64,000 bases of DNA from Erysipelotrichaceae bacterium (GTDB taxonomy: Bacteria > Bacillota_I > Bacilli_A > Erysipelotrichales > Erysipelotrichaceae): contig JAFULQ010000005.1 in the NCBI GenBank assembly GCA_017473265.1, positions 95,042 through 159,041 of the forward strand, given 5' to 3'. Below the pieces are notes generated by a model. It had not been told where the DNA came from. It ran no database searches and saw only the letters and a program-made list of their open reading frames with translations. Positions 46,065-52,645 of the stretch are shown here, piece by piece; the stretch's first letter is position 1; every line of letters starts with the position of its first letter. The translations under genes and the position numbers were made by a program.

Positions 46065-47216
46065 TTATGAAAGTGCTGAATTTTGATTTTCTAAATTCGA
46101 CACTTTTTCGACACTTTTTATTTCGAATACACTATTAACAACTTCTTTTTTGTGTTCGTTGTCAATGTGTGTGTATAATGAAAGTGTAGTGTTAAAATTG
46201 CTATGGCGCATCAATTCTTGAGTGGTTTTAATATCTACATTATTCATAACTAGAGTGGTTGCGTATGTATGTCTTAACATATGGAAGTTAAAGTTAATAT
46301 TAAATTGTTGTGCTATAGCTTTAACTCTATTTGATAAGCTAGTAGGGTTTATGTAATTTCCCTCAATATCGCATACCACTTTTTCATATGGATTCATAGA
46401 AAACCATTGTATAATTTCATTTCTCAAGATGTTAGGCATTGGGATGATCGCTTTTGATTTTTTGGATTTCATTTCCCTGGTAGCATAGAACTGTTCTTTC
46501 TTTAGTCCTTTAGTTACTAGTTTTTTACTGATATCAATTTGGTTTAATGTAAAATCAAAATCTTTTTTCTCAAGTGCTAATACTTCACTACTTCTTAATC
46601 CAGTATAAAATGCAATTTTCATAGCTATAGAATAAGCTGCATAATAGAAGTCATTTTTACTATCTAAATAGTTTATTAAGGTGTTAAAGTCCTCAAAGGA
46701 TAAAACGCCTTTTTCTTTGGTTCTTTCGACTCCTGATACAATAACCAAACGATTAGGATTGTCTTTAATGTAACCAGCTCGAATAGCATAGTCGAATAGA
46801 CGATTTAAAGTTTTTCGTATTCTTTTGTTTGTTTCTAGTCCCTGATCGCTTCGACTATTGAAAAATGTTTGTAGCATTTTGTAGGTTATTTTTGAAATAG
46901 GGGTATTACCAAATACTTCTTTTACATAGCTAAATCCTTGCTTGGTATCGTATAAAGTGTTTGCCTGGTATCTTGCTTTGTCTACTTCTAAAAACTCCTC
47001 AAGAACGTCTGCAAGAGTCTTCTTGCAATCCTTTAAAATGCGCCCTGTATCGTGAATTTGTGCAAGCATAAGGGCTTCGTACTCTTGGGCTTCTTTCTTC
47101 GTTAGAAAGCCGCTTTTTGAGTGCCTGGTGGTTACTCCGTTATCTTCGTAATTAAAATAAACTTCGTATACATAACCTCCTTTTGTTTTTTTACTTTCTC
47201 TTTTTCTAATGCTCAT
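46065..47216 (-). CDS. int: Tyrosine integrase of the element
   Basis: This 383-residue phage-type tyrosine recombinase has an N-terminal arm-binding (AP2-like) domain (about 1-55), a SAM-like core-binding domain (65-150) and a catalytic domain. Catalytic residues are visible: Arg208 in TGLRSSE, a beta-hairpin lysine near 251-253, His312 and Arg315 in HMLRHTYAT, His338 in LMRHSN and the nucleophile Tyr348 in LYTHID. It should integrate and excise the element at tRNA-Arg. The ATG has AAAGGAG upstream. The gene reads toward the attachment site, and its C-terminal codons contain arm-type repeats. Confidence 0.95.
   Translation of the reverse strand: MSIRKRESKKTKGGYVYEVYFNYEDNGVTTRHSKSGFLTKKEAQEYEALMLAQIHDTGRILKDCKKTLADVLEEFLEVDKARYQANTLYDTKQGFSYVKEVFGNTPISKITYKMLQTFFNSRSDQGLETNKRIRKTLNRLFDYAIRAGYIKDNPNRLVIVSGVERTKEKGVLSFEDFNTLINYLDSKNDFYYAAYSIAMKIAFYTGLRSSEVLALEKKDFDFTLNQIDISKKLVTKGLKKEQFYATREMKSKKSKAIIPMPNILRNEIIQWFSMNPYEKVVCDIEGNYINPTSLSNRVKAIAQQFNINFNFHMLRHTYATTLVMNNVDIKTTQELMRHSNFNTTLSLYTHIDNEHKKEVVNSVFEIKSVEKVSNLENQNSALS
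46096..46119 (+). repeat. Left integrase arm-type repeats
   Basis: Two copies of TTCGACACTTTTT start 11 bp apart inside the 3' end of the integrase gene. The same motif is repeated near the right end at 54904-54942. Confidence 0.6.
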
Positions 47217-47238
47217 AGAGATGCTCCTTTCATAGAAT

Positions 47239-47267
47239 TTGTTTTTAATGTTGCTATGTGCTATAAT
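47239..47267 (+). promoter_or_regulatory. Plus-strand promoter of a candidate small RNA
   Basis: TTGTTT and TATAAT are spaced by 17 bp, with an extended -10 (TGC before TATAAT). It points away from the integrase gene and toward the two hairpins at 47272-47341. Confidence 0.6.
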
Positions 47268-47271
47268 TGGA

Positions 47272-47341
47272 GCACAAATAAAGTATTGCCTATATTTTTA
47301 TTTGTGCATACGTTCTCATTGCCGTGGGGACGTATTTTTTT
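47272..47341 (+). ncRNA. Candidate two-hairpin small RNA between int and repressor genes
   Basis: Hairpin 1: GCACAAATAAA (47272-47282) and TTTATTTGTGC (47297-47307) form a perfect 11-bp stem with a 14-nt loop. Hairpin 2: ATACGTTCTCA (47308-47318) and TGGGGACGTAT (47325-47335) form 11 bp with two G-U pairs and a 6-nt loop, followed by seven T. Both loops contain TTGCC. A good promoter sits immediately upstream. The predicted transcript is about 70 nt. There is no open frame with a ribosome binding site in it. Confidence 0.5.
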
Positions 47342-47342
47342 A
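47308..47342 (+). terminator. Terminator on the plus strand between int and the repressor gene
   Basis: This is the second hairpin of the candidate small RNA, with an 11-bp stem and a run of seven T on the plus strand. No plus-strand gene ends here, so its natural transcript is the small RNA. Confidence 0.7.
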
Positions 47343-47945
47343 TTGTTTTTTGGCTTTTTTTATATTTTCGAAATGTTCGTTTATTAAAAGAAGATGTACT
47401 TTTTCTAATTGTTTTCTAGTTAAAGCGATTGAATGTGAATCACTATCATAATGTTCTTCTAAATCACACCAGGATTCTTTGATTGATAAAAATTTGTAAA
47501 TATCCAAAAGTAAATCTCTCAAATCATAATAACTTAATAATTCATTTAACGTTGATATACAAAATTCTTTCATTTCTTTTGAAATTTTTGCTGAATAATC
47601 GTCATGATCGTTTAATTTTTTTATTTCTAAATCAAAGAAATAATACATTCTTTTGATGTTTTCTATTGCTGAATCTGCAAGGTGCAATTCTTTATTTATT
47701 GCTTTATTTGATGCTGAAATTGTTGGTACTTCGTCTAGTCCTAACAAATAATCAACAGATACTCCTAAACCTTTAGCAATTGGAATTAAAGTTTCAATTC
47801 TAGGGTTTTTATTTTGTCCTGTAATTAAAGCGTTAAGTGAAGATGTGGATGTATTTGTTTGTCTACAAAGTTCTGATTGAGTTATTTTTCTCTCAATCAA
47901 TATATCTCCAATTCTTTCTCCTAATGTTGTTTTTATTTTTTTCAT
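47340..47945 (-). CDS. XRE-family repressor (cI-like)
   Basis: This 201-residue protein has an N-terminal helix-turn-helix (residues about 8-65: LGERIGDILIERKITQSELC, then SSLNALITGQNKNPRIETL) and a helical C-terminal part that I do not recognise. It lacks the LexA-like peptidase domain, so induction must differ from RecA-dependent self-cleavage, as in satellite master repressors that are removed by a helper-phage protein. The ATG follows AAAGGAG. It faces the cro-like gene across an operator region with TGGAAA repeats. Confidence 0.82.
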   Translation of the reverse strand: MKKIKTTLGERIGDILIERKITQSELCRQTNTSTSSLNALITGQNKNPRIETLIPIAKGLGVSVDYLLGLDEVPTISASNKAINKELHLADSAIENIKRMYYFFDLEIKKLNDHDDYSAKISKEMKEFCISTLNELLSYYDLRDLLLDIYKFLSIKESWCDLEEHYDSDSHSIALTRKQLEKVHLLLINEHFENIKKAKKQ

Positions 47946-47965
47946 TTTCAGTTCTCCTTTTATCG

Positions 47966-48089
47966 TGGAAAAATAATTTAAAAATCCATAATAAATTTAT
48001 GACTAATGAATTTTCATGGATTTTAATTTTTTTGTGTTATTGTTTTATTGTGGAAACAACAACAACTATTTCCATGATTAAAGTATATT
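47966..48089. promoter_or_regulatory. Candidate operator region of the immunity module
   Basis: The intergenic region between divergent repressor and cro-like genes has TGGAAA at 47966-47971 and 48051-48056 and its complement TTTCCA at 48069-48074, the last two forming an inverted repeat with a 12-bp spacer. A second inverted repeat, AAAATCCAT (47981-47989) and ATGGATTTT (48016-48024), lies between. TATATT at 48084-48089 is a possible early -10. Binding by the repressor is inferred. Confidence 0.45.
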
Positions 48090-48130
48090 CTTTTTTCTAA
48101 ATAAAAGCAACAACAAGAAAGGATGATTTT

Positions 48131-48313
48131 ATGTGTAATTTAGATGTTAGAGAATACGCAAAACAAAAAGGAGTAAAACTTTGGGAAGTTGCTCGAATGG
48201 TTGGAGTCAATGATTCTAACTTTTCAAGACGATTGCGTACAGAGTTTTCCCCTGAAGAAAAAAAACGCGTAAAAGGTTTTATTGACCAAATCGCAAAAGA
48301 AAGAGGGTGTTAA
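48131..48313 (+). CDS. Small cro-like helix-turn-helix protein
   Basis: This 60-residue protein starts the early plus-strand operon. The segment VKLWEVARMVGVNDSNFSRRL is a helix-turn-helix of the small Cro/C1 type often found after phage repressors, ending in a basic region. AAAGGATG precedes the ATG. It is followed after 1 nt by an excisionase/MerR-like gene, so translation is coupled. A role as antirepressor or Cro is inferred from position. Confidence 0.7.
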   Translation: MCNLDVREYAKQKGVKLWEVARMVGVNDSNFSRRLRTEFSPEEKKRVKGFIDQIAKERGC

Positions 48314-48314
48314 A

Positions 48315-48554
48315 ATGAGTGATTTAAAAATGCTAACAACTGAAGAAGTTGCAGAACTAACTGGATCAAGAAGAGAAAATGTTTCGATGTGGCGTGAAAT
48401 TGGAATTATTCAAGCTATCAAAACGGGAAAAGGCTATATGTACTCACAAGAAGAAATCAAACGCTTTCAGCGTGATTATATGGGCTTTGATGTTAGCAAT
48501 CGTGTGAAAGCTATTGAAGCGTACAATCAATTAAATGTGGCTATTAGACTGTAG
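48315..48554 (+). CDS. Excisionase/MerR-like DNA-binding protein
   Basis: This 79-residue winged-helix protein begins LKMLTTEEVAELTGSRRENVSMWREIGIIQAIKTGKGYMYS, the HTH_17/MerR-like fold of phage excisionases and early regulators. No effector domain follows. ATG 48315 is preferred over upstream in-frame codons because AGAGGGTG sits before it and because the domain then starts correctly. It may act as Xis at the att site or as a regulator; the two cannot be told apart here. Confidence 0.7.
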   Translation: MSDLKMLTTEEVAELTGSRRENVSMWREIGIIQAIKTGKGYMYSQEEIKRFQRDYMGFDVSNRVKAIEAYNQLNVAIRL

Positions 48555-48562
48555 GTGGTAGC

Positions 48563-48976
48563 ATGAAAAGAGACAGTTTTATTTTTTATCGCAGTTTTTA
48601 TGAAGCTATAGATTTATTGGAACCAAAGGATCAACTTGTGCTTTATAAAGCTATTTGTGAATATTCTTTAAATTTTCGTGAAATAGAGTTAACTCATATT
48701 CAGGAGTTTGGATTTACTTTTATAAAACCAATACTAGATGCAAATATTCAACGATATAAAAATGGATGTAAACCAAAACGAGAGCAAACAGAAAGCGAAA
48801 ATGAAACAAATAATAAGCAAAGTGAAAGCAAAAGTCGAACTAATGTAAATTATAATGTAAATAATACATTAGATAATAATAATTTAAATAATAATGTAAA
48901 TAATACATTAGAAAATAAAAATGAATTAAATAATTATTTGTTTAATAGAAAGGTTGATATTTATGATGAATACTGA
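48563..48976 (+). CDS. DUF6291-like phage replication-associated protein
   Basis: This 137-residue protein has a globular N-terminal domain (RDSFIFYRSFYEAIDLLEP, AICEYSLNFREIEL and FIKPILDANIQRYKNG) of the type found next to replisome genes in Gram-positive phages. Residues from about 75 on are an Asn-rich low-complexity linker, whose DNA consists of AT-rich dyad repeats (48841-48912). The C-terminus overlaps the helicase start by 14 nt. The linker may reflect selection on the DNA as an origin rather than on the protein. Confidence 0.65.
   Translation: MKRDSFIFYRSFYEAIDLLEPKDQLVLYKAICEYSLNFREIELTHIQEFGFTFIKPILDANIQRYKNGCKPKREQTESENETNNKQSESKSRTNVNYNVNNTLDNNNLNNNVNNTLENKNELNNYLFNRKVDIYDEY
48841..48912 (+). 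repeat. AT-rich dyad/direct repeats, possible replication origin
   Basis: TAATGTAAAT occurs at 48841, 48853 and 48892. The last two belong to a 22-bp unit repeated exactly at 48852-48873 and 48891-48912 (period 39). Each unit contains the inverted repeat TAATGTA-AATAA-TACATTA. The repeats lie inside the DUF6291-like coding sequence, in a region almost free of G and C. Confidence 0.5.
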
Positions 48977-50150
48977 ATTTCAAGCACAAGCAGAAATATT
49001 ATCTATACTTATGAATAAACCTGAATATTTTAAAAATACAATATTACAAGATTGTTATTTTACTCATGATTTTAGAAAATTGTATTCTGCAATGTATAAA
49101 TGCTTTTATAAATTTAACGGAATTGTTTTGGAACATATTGCTGAAGAATTTAATAACATTAACTTAATTGAAAATATAGTGTATGCAAGTTATACAGATA
49201 ACGAAACAAGATTTAAAGCATTAGAAAGTTTTTTAATTGAATCTTATAGAAAAAGAAATGCTGAATTAGTATGTGATGATTTTTTAAACAGAAAAATAGA
49301 ATTTTCAGATTTGTGTAACAAAATAAATGAAATCAAAGAGTTGAAAAGTGTAAAAATTCAAAAGCTTACTAAAGAAACGCTAGCTAAAACATTAGAAAAA
49401 AAGTCAAAACAAATTGATATACCTAAATTTCCTAAATTAAGCAATATTTTAAAACTATGTAACAATGATTTTGTCGTTATTGGTGCACGTACTGGAGCAG
49501 GGAAAAGTGCTTTTGCTTTGAATTTGTTAGCTTCTTTATCTGCTCATTATCCATGTGTATATTTAAATTTAGAAATTGCAGAAGAACAAATACATAATAG
49601 ATTGCTTGCGATTCATTCTGGATTGTTTGTAGCAAATATTGAAAAATACAATGAGCAAGATATAAAAGTGAAATACATAATAGAGCAAGCAAAAGAAAAA
49701 ATAGCAGAAAAAGACATTAGTTTGTTGACTGGAAGCTTTAGTTTAGAAAAAGTTAAAGCTGTTTTATCTAGCTTAAATAAAAGTGATCATACAATTGTTT
49801 TTATAGATCATTTGTTACTAATTAAAGCAAAAGCAGAAAATAGATATGAAAAAGTAACTGAAATTGCAATGCAACTACGTGCTTTGTCTTTGGATTTTAA
49901 TGTAACCATTATTGCTATATGTCAGTTAAGTAGATTTCAAAAAGAAAAAGAATTTGAAATTCCAACACTTTCTACATTGAAAGATAGTGGTGAAATTGAA
50001 AATTCTGCAAGTAAGGTTTTGTTTTTACATGAAGATAAAAATAAAAATTTTTCTTTGATAGTTGCAAAAAATAGAACTGGGACAACGGCAACGATAGATT
50101 TATTTTTTGATAAACAAAGGCAAATCATAAGCGAAAAAATAAAAGTATAG
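48963..50150 (+). CDS. DnaB-like replicative helicase of the element
   Basis: This 395-residue protein has a DnaB-type N-terminal helical domain (about 1-110), a linker and a RecA-like ATPase domain. Walker A is GARTGAGKS (174-182), Walker B is HTIVFIDHLL near 266, and a Gln-containing motif ICQLSRF is present. It should be the helicase that starts element replication. AGAAAGG lies 9 nt before ATG 48963. No primase or DnaC-like loader is present, so those would come from the host or a helper. Confidence 0.88.
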   Translation: MMNTEFQAQAEILSILMNKPEYFKNTILQDCYFTHDFRKLYSAMYKCFYKFNGIVLEHIAEEFNNINLIENIVYASYTDNETRFKALESFLIESYRKRNAELVCDDFLNRKIEFSDLCNKINEIKELKSVKIQKLTKETLAKTLEKKSKQIDIPKFPKLSNILKLCNNDFVVIGARTGAGKSAFALNLLASLSAHYPCVYLNLEIAEEQIHNRLLAIHSGLFVANIEKYNEQDIKVKYIIEQAKEKIAEKDISLLTGSFSLEKVKAVLSSLNKSDHTIVFIDHLLLIKAKAENRYEKVTEIAMQLRALSLDFNVTIIAICQLSRFQKEKEFEIPTLSTLKDSGEIENSASKVLFLHEDKNKNFSLIVAKNRTGTTATIDLFFDKQRQIISEKIKV

Positions 50151-50184
50151 GCAATATATTATTTCAACAAGAAAGGGAATTACT

Positions 50185-50352
50185 ATGATTAAATTAAAAA
50201 TTTCATATGAAAGAGAAAACGAACTACAAGATTTTTTAAAGCACTTATATTTATTACCAAAATATCAAAGAGAAGATTTTAAAAAGTCTAAAAATAAAGA
50301 GGGTAAATATAAAAAAGCGTATATTTACTTGAATAACAAAACAGGGAAATAA
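50185..50352 (+). CDS. Small conserved phage-type protein (DUF3970/Cdd1-like)
   Basis: This 55-residue protein with the pattern IKLKISYERENELQDFLKHL, then SKNKEGKYKKAYIYL, resembles the short Cdd1/DUF3970 proteins common in Gram-positive mobile elements. AAAGGG precedes the ATG. It is the last gene of the early operon and its stop lies in the terminator loop. Function is unknown. Confidence 0.65.
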   Translation: MIKLKISYERENELQDFLKHLYLLPKYQREDFKKSKNKEGKYKKAYIYLNNKTGK

Positions 50353-50364
50353 ACTCCCTGTTTT
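50338..50364 (+). terminator. Terminator of the early operon
   Basis: AAAACAGGGA and TCCCTGTTTT form a 10-bp stem around AATAAAC with T residues in and after the right arm. Confidence 0.8.
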
Positions 50365-50453
50365 ATAGCGTTATTTTGTAATTAAAATATATTATTTATA
50401 TATGATTTTGTTATTGAAAATATATAAAACTCTTTATAAATAAAGGTGTTTTG

Positions 50454-50482
50454 TTGCATACCCCCTGGGGATGTGCTACTAT
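50454..50482 (+). promoter_or_regulatory. Promoter of the capsid region with dyad in the spacer
   Basis: TTGCAT and TACTAT are spaced by exactly 17 bp. The spacer contains the CCCC-CT-GGGG dyad, part of the imperfect inverted repeat GCATACCCC...GGGGATGTGC, which spans from -35 to -10. A regulator binding between the boxes could switch the promoter. Confidence 0.65.
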
Positions 50483-50532
50483 TTTATTGCAAAATATAAA
50501 AGTACCCCATTAGTAGGAAAATGGAAGTCGAG

Positions 50533-50597
50533 AGACACGGGAAGTTGACACAGTAACGCATTAGAGCGCTATGGTGTTGTTTCTCGTGTCTTTTTAT
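50533..50597 (+). terminator. Attenuator-like hairpin ahead of the scaffold gene
   Basis: AGACACGGGAA (50533-50543) pairs with TTCTCGTGTCT (50581-50591; one G-U). Inside, CACAGTAACGC (50549-50559) pairs with GCGCTATGGTG (50566-50576) at 9 of 11 positions. TTTTT follows. Transcripts from the promoter at 50454 would end here as a RNA of about 105 nt unless readthrough occurs. Confidence 0.6.
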
Positions 50598-50721
50598 ATT
50601 TGCTGCATCTGCGTACGGGATGTATGTGAAAAGAACTTCTAAACAGTTCGTTTTTAGTGAATGAAATCGTTAGAATGTCTCTTTCTACAGCTTTTTGTTA
50701 ATACAGCAAAGTCCTGGGCAT

Positions 50722-50767
50722 GACTATAAACTGCCTGCACCTAAAAAGTCCACAAGACTATAAACTG
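50722..50767 (+). repeat. Two GACTATAAACTG repeats before the scaffold gene
   Basis: GACTATAAACTG occurs at 50722-50733 and 50756-50767, each preceded by AAAGTCC at a distance of 4 to 7 nt, so AGTC and GACT can form small hairpins. The second copy touches the GGAGG ribosome binding site. Confidence 0.6.
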
Positions 50768-50775
50768 GAGGAAAT

Positions 50776-51249
50776 ATGGAAAACACAAATAACGTAGAAA
50801 ATACGGTTCAGCAAACAACTGAAAATACTGGAATTGTCCAGGAACCTGAAGAACGAAAATTTACACAGCAGGAAGTAAATGCAATTATTGAGAAGCGTTT
50901 AAAACGTGAAAGAGAACGTATGAATGCTTTAGTAAATGGTCAAGATCCTGCAGTGGTTGATATACAGACACGCGAAAAAGCGGTTACTGCTCGAGAATTG
51001 CGTATTGAAGCAAAAGAGCAGCTATTAAATAAAGGCTTACCAGTTGAGCTTTTAGATGTATTAAATTATGAAAATAAAGAAAGCTGCGAGGCATCTATTA
51101 ACAAGCTAGAAGCAATTTTTAATAAGCGTGTAGCTGATACTATTGATGCAAAATTAAGAGGTGGATCGCCTATGAAAAAAGCTCCACAAGATGATTCTAG
51201 TTATGATTTAGATGATGCACTTGCTCAAGAATTTGGATTAAAAGAATAA
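50776..51249 (+). CDS. Phage capsid scaffolding protein (DUF4355-like)
   Basis: This 157-residue acidic helical protein begins with a disordered N/T-rich tail followed by EERKFTQQEVNAIIEKRLKRERER, the signature of DUF4355 scaffold proteins, then a coiled-coil region and a C-terminal DLDDALAQEFGLKE that would contact the capsid. Scaffolds guide procapsid assembly and leave before maturation. AGGAGG sits 5 nt before the ATG. It lies 16 nt before the capsid gene, the standard order in phages. Confidence 0.85.
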   Translation: MENTNNVENTVQQTTENTGIVQEPEERKFTQQEVNAIIEKRLKRERERMNALVNGQDPAVVDIQTREKAVTARELRIEAKEQLLNKGLPVELLDVLNYENKESCEASINKLEAIFNKRVADTIDAKLRGGSPMKKAPQDDSSYDLDDALAQEFGLKE

Positions 51250-51265
51250 TAGGAGATTTTAAAAT

Positions 51266-52102
51266 ATGGCTATTGAATTAGTAACAAAGTTTGCTCCATA
51301 TGTAGACGAGCAATTTACAAAAGAAAGTAAGCTTTCAATGCTTACAAATCAAGATTTTGACTGGACTGGTGCGCATACAGTTAAAATCTATAAAATTTCA
51401 ACGTCTGAAATGAATGATTACGGACGTAATGGCGCAAAAGAGGGAAATATCAGCCGTTATGGTGAAATTAAAGATTTAGACGCAACAACGGAAGAATTTA
51501 CACTTCGCAAAGATAGATCATTCACTTTCGCTATTGATAAATTGGATCAAGACGAAACAGCACAACAATTGAAAGCTGCAAGTGCATTAGCTCGCCAAAA
51601 TAGAGAAGTAGTGATTCCTGAAGTAGATACATATACATACGGTATCATGGTTACTGGTGCAGGAACTAAACCAACAGCAATTGAATTAACTGCGGAAAAT
51701 ATTTACGACGAAATTACAAAAGCAAATGAAGCTTTAGATAATGCAGAAGTGCCAGAATCAAATCGTGTTTTAGTGGTTACTCCTGCGGTATATCGTATTA
51801 TGAAAGCTTGTAAAGATATTGTTTTAGAAACTGAAATTGGACAAGATATGCGCCAAAAAGGAATCATTGGTAATTTAGACGGTGCTTATGTTATGAAAGT
51901 ACCAGCTAATAGATTACCTAATAAATTTGGGTTCATGTTAGTTCATCCAAGCGCAACAGTAGCTCCAACAAAATTAGAAGATTACAATGTACACAAAAAT
52001 CCGCCATTTATTAGTGGGGATTTAGTAGAAGGGCGTATTGTATACGATGCGTTTGTATTAGAAAACAAAGCAAAAGCTATTTATTATCAAGCTACTGTGT
52101 AG
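51266..52102 (+). CDS. Major capsid protein (HK97/P22-type fold)
   Basis: This 278-residue protein looks like a full major capsid protein of the type paired with DUF4355 scaffolds in Gram-positive siphophages: N-terminal arm (VTKFAPYVDEQFTKESKLSML), W-containing E-loop region, TLRKDRSFTFAIDKLDQDE spine-type helix and C-terminal VYDAFVLENKAKAIYYQ strand. No frameshift or stop interrupts it. In an element without portal or terminase genes it could form element-specific capsids or interfere with helper capsid assembly. AGGAG precedes the ATG. Confidence 0.85.
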   Translation: MAIELVTKFAPYVDEQFTKESKLSMLTNQDFDWTGAHTVKIYKISTSEMNDYGRNGAKEGNISRYGEIKDLDATTEEFTLRKDRSFTFAIDKLDQDETAQQLKAASALARQNREVVIPEVDTYTYGIMVTGAGTKPTAIELTAENIYDEITKANEALDNAEVPESNRVLVVTPAVYRIMKACKDIVLETEIGQDMRQKGIIGNLDGAYVMKVPANRLPNKFGFMLVHPSATVAPTKLEDYNVHKNPPFISGDLVEGRIVYDAFVLENKAKAIYYQATV

Positions 52103-52155
52103 TGATACATAATAATCAAATCCGTAACCCCCCGCACATAGTTTGATTTAAATAG

Positions 52156-52184
52156 AGCCTCGTTATACCTCACGAGGCTTTTTT
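52156..52184 (+). terminator. Terminator after the capsid gene
   Basis: AGCCTCGT and ACGAGGCT form an 8-bp stem around an 8-nt loop followed by five T. An inverted repeat AATCAAA...TTTGATT (52114-52148) with a C-rich loop lies just upstream. Confidence 0.85.
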
Positions 52185-52195
52185 AGAGGTGTTGT

Positions 52196-52645
52196 ATGAA
52201 AAAGATAGATAAAATGCTACAAAAAGCAATAGAGCTGCAATCGGTTCAAGAGTCAATTTCCTGCGTGATAATTGTAGAAGATAACAGCAAAAATCATTCT
52301 TTAGGCTATTTAAAAGGCAGTGGAGAACGTGTACATAAAGAATTTGATACAAGCGAAGAACTCCACCAGGAACTTCAAAAACTGCGTACAATTCAAGAAA
52401 TCGTTGTTTTGATAGATGATATTGAGGATGAAGAAAATGAAGTTGTAGAACCTGTTTATACTCCGCAGATAGTTACAAAAAATAAACGATCCAATATTGA
52501 GTTATGCAGTTATAACCAGGAAGAAATGGAATATTTGAAAAAGCTAGAAATGCAAGAAGAAAAGAAAAAAAGTCAGAATATAAAGCCAAAAATGGTTTTA
52601 GAATATGACGATCCAAAGAAAGCGGAGTTGTTTAATTATGACTAG
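52196..52645 (+). CDS. Unknown element protein, 149 residues
   Basis: I do not recognise this protein. The first half (about 1-85) is predicted alpha/beta with VIIVEDNSKNHSLGYLKG and a VVLIDDIED strand; the second half is charged and helical (EEMEYLKKLEMQEEKKKSQ). AGAGGTG precedes the ATG 12 nt after the capsid terminator. It overlaps the next gene by 8 nt. Its position after scaffold and capsid is where phages carry head-completion or terminase genes, but no similarity is visible. Confidence 0.6.
   Translation: MKKIDKMLQKAIELQSVQESISCVIIVEDNSKNHSLGYLKGSGERVHKEFDTSEELHQELQKLRTIQEIVVLIDDIEDEENEVVEPVYTPQIVTKNKRSNIELCSYNQEEMEYLKKLEMQEEKKKSQNIKPKMVLEYDDPKKAELFNYD

Larger units (their letters stand above)
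50353..50775 (+). other. 423-nt gene-free region before the capsid genes
   Basis: No open frame with a ribosome binding site is seen. It holds the early-operon terminator, about 90 nt of AT-rich DNA, a promoter with a dyad in the spacer (50454-50482), an attenuator-like hairpin (50533-50597), a moderately GC-rich stretch with small hairpins (for example GAACT...AGTTC at 50632-50648) and two copies of a GACTATAAACTG module near the scaffold ribosome binding site. Confidence 0.7.

Noticed and set aside
47121..47387. Plus-strand 88-codon hydrophobic frame between int and the repressor gene
   Set aside because: It is antisense to the integrase start and repressor end, has no ribosome binding site, and is crossed by the two hairpins and terminator of the candidate small RNA.
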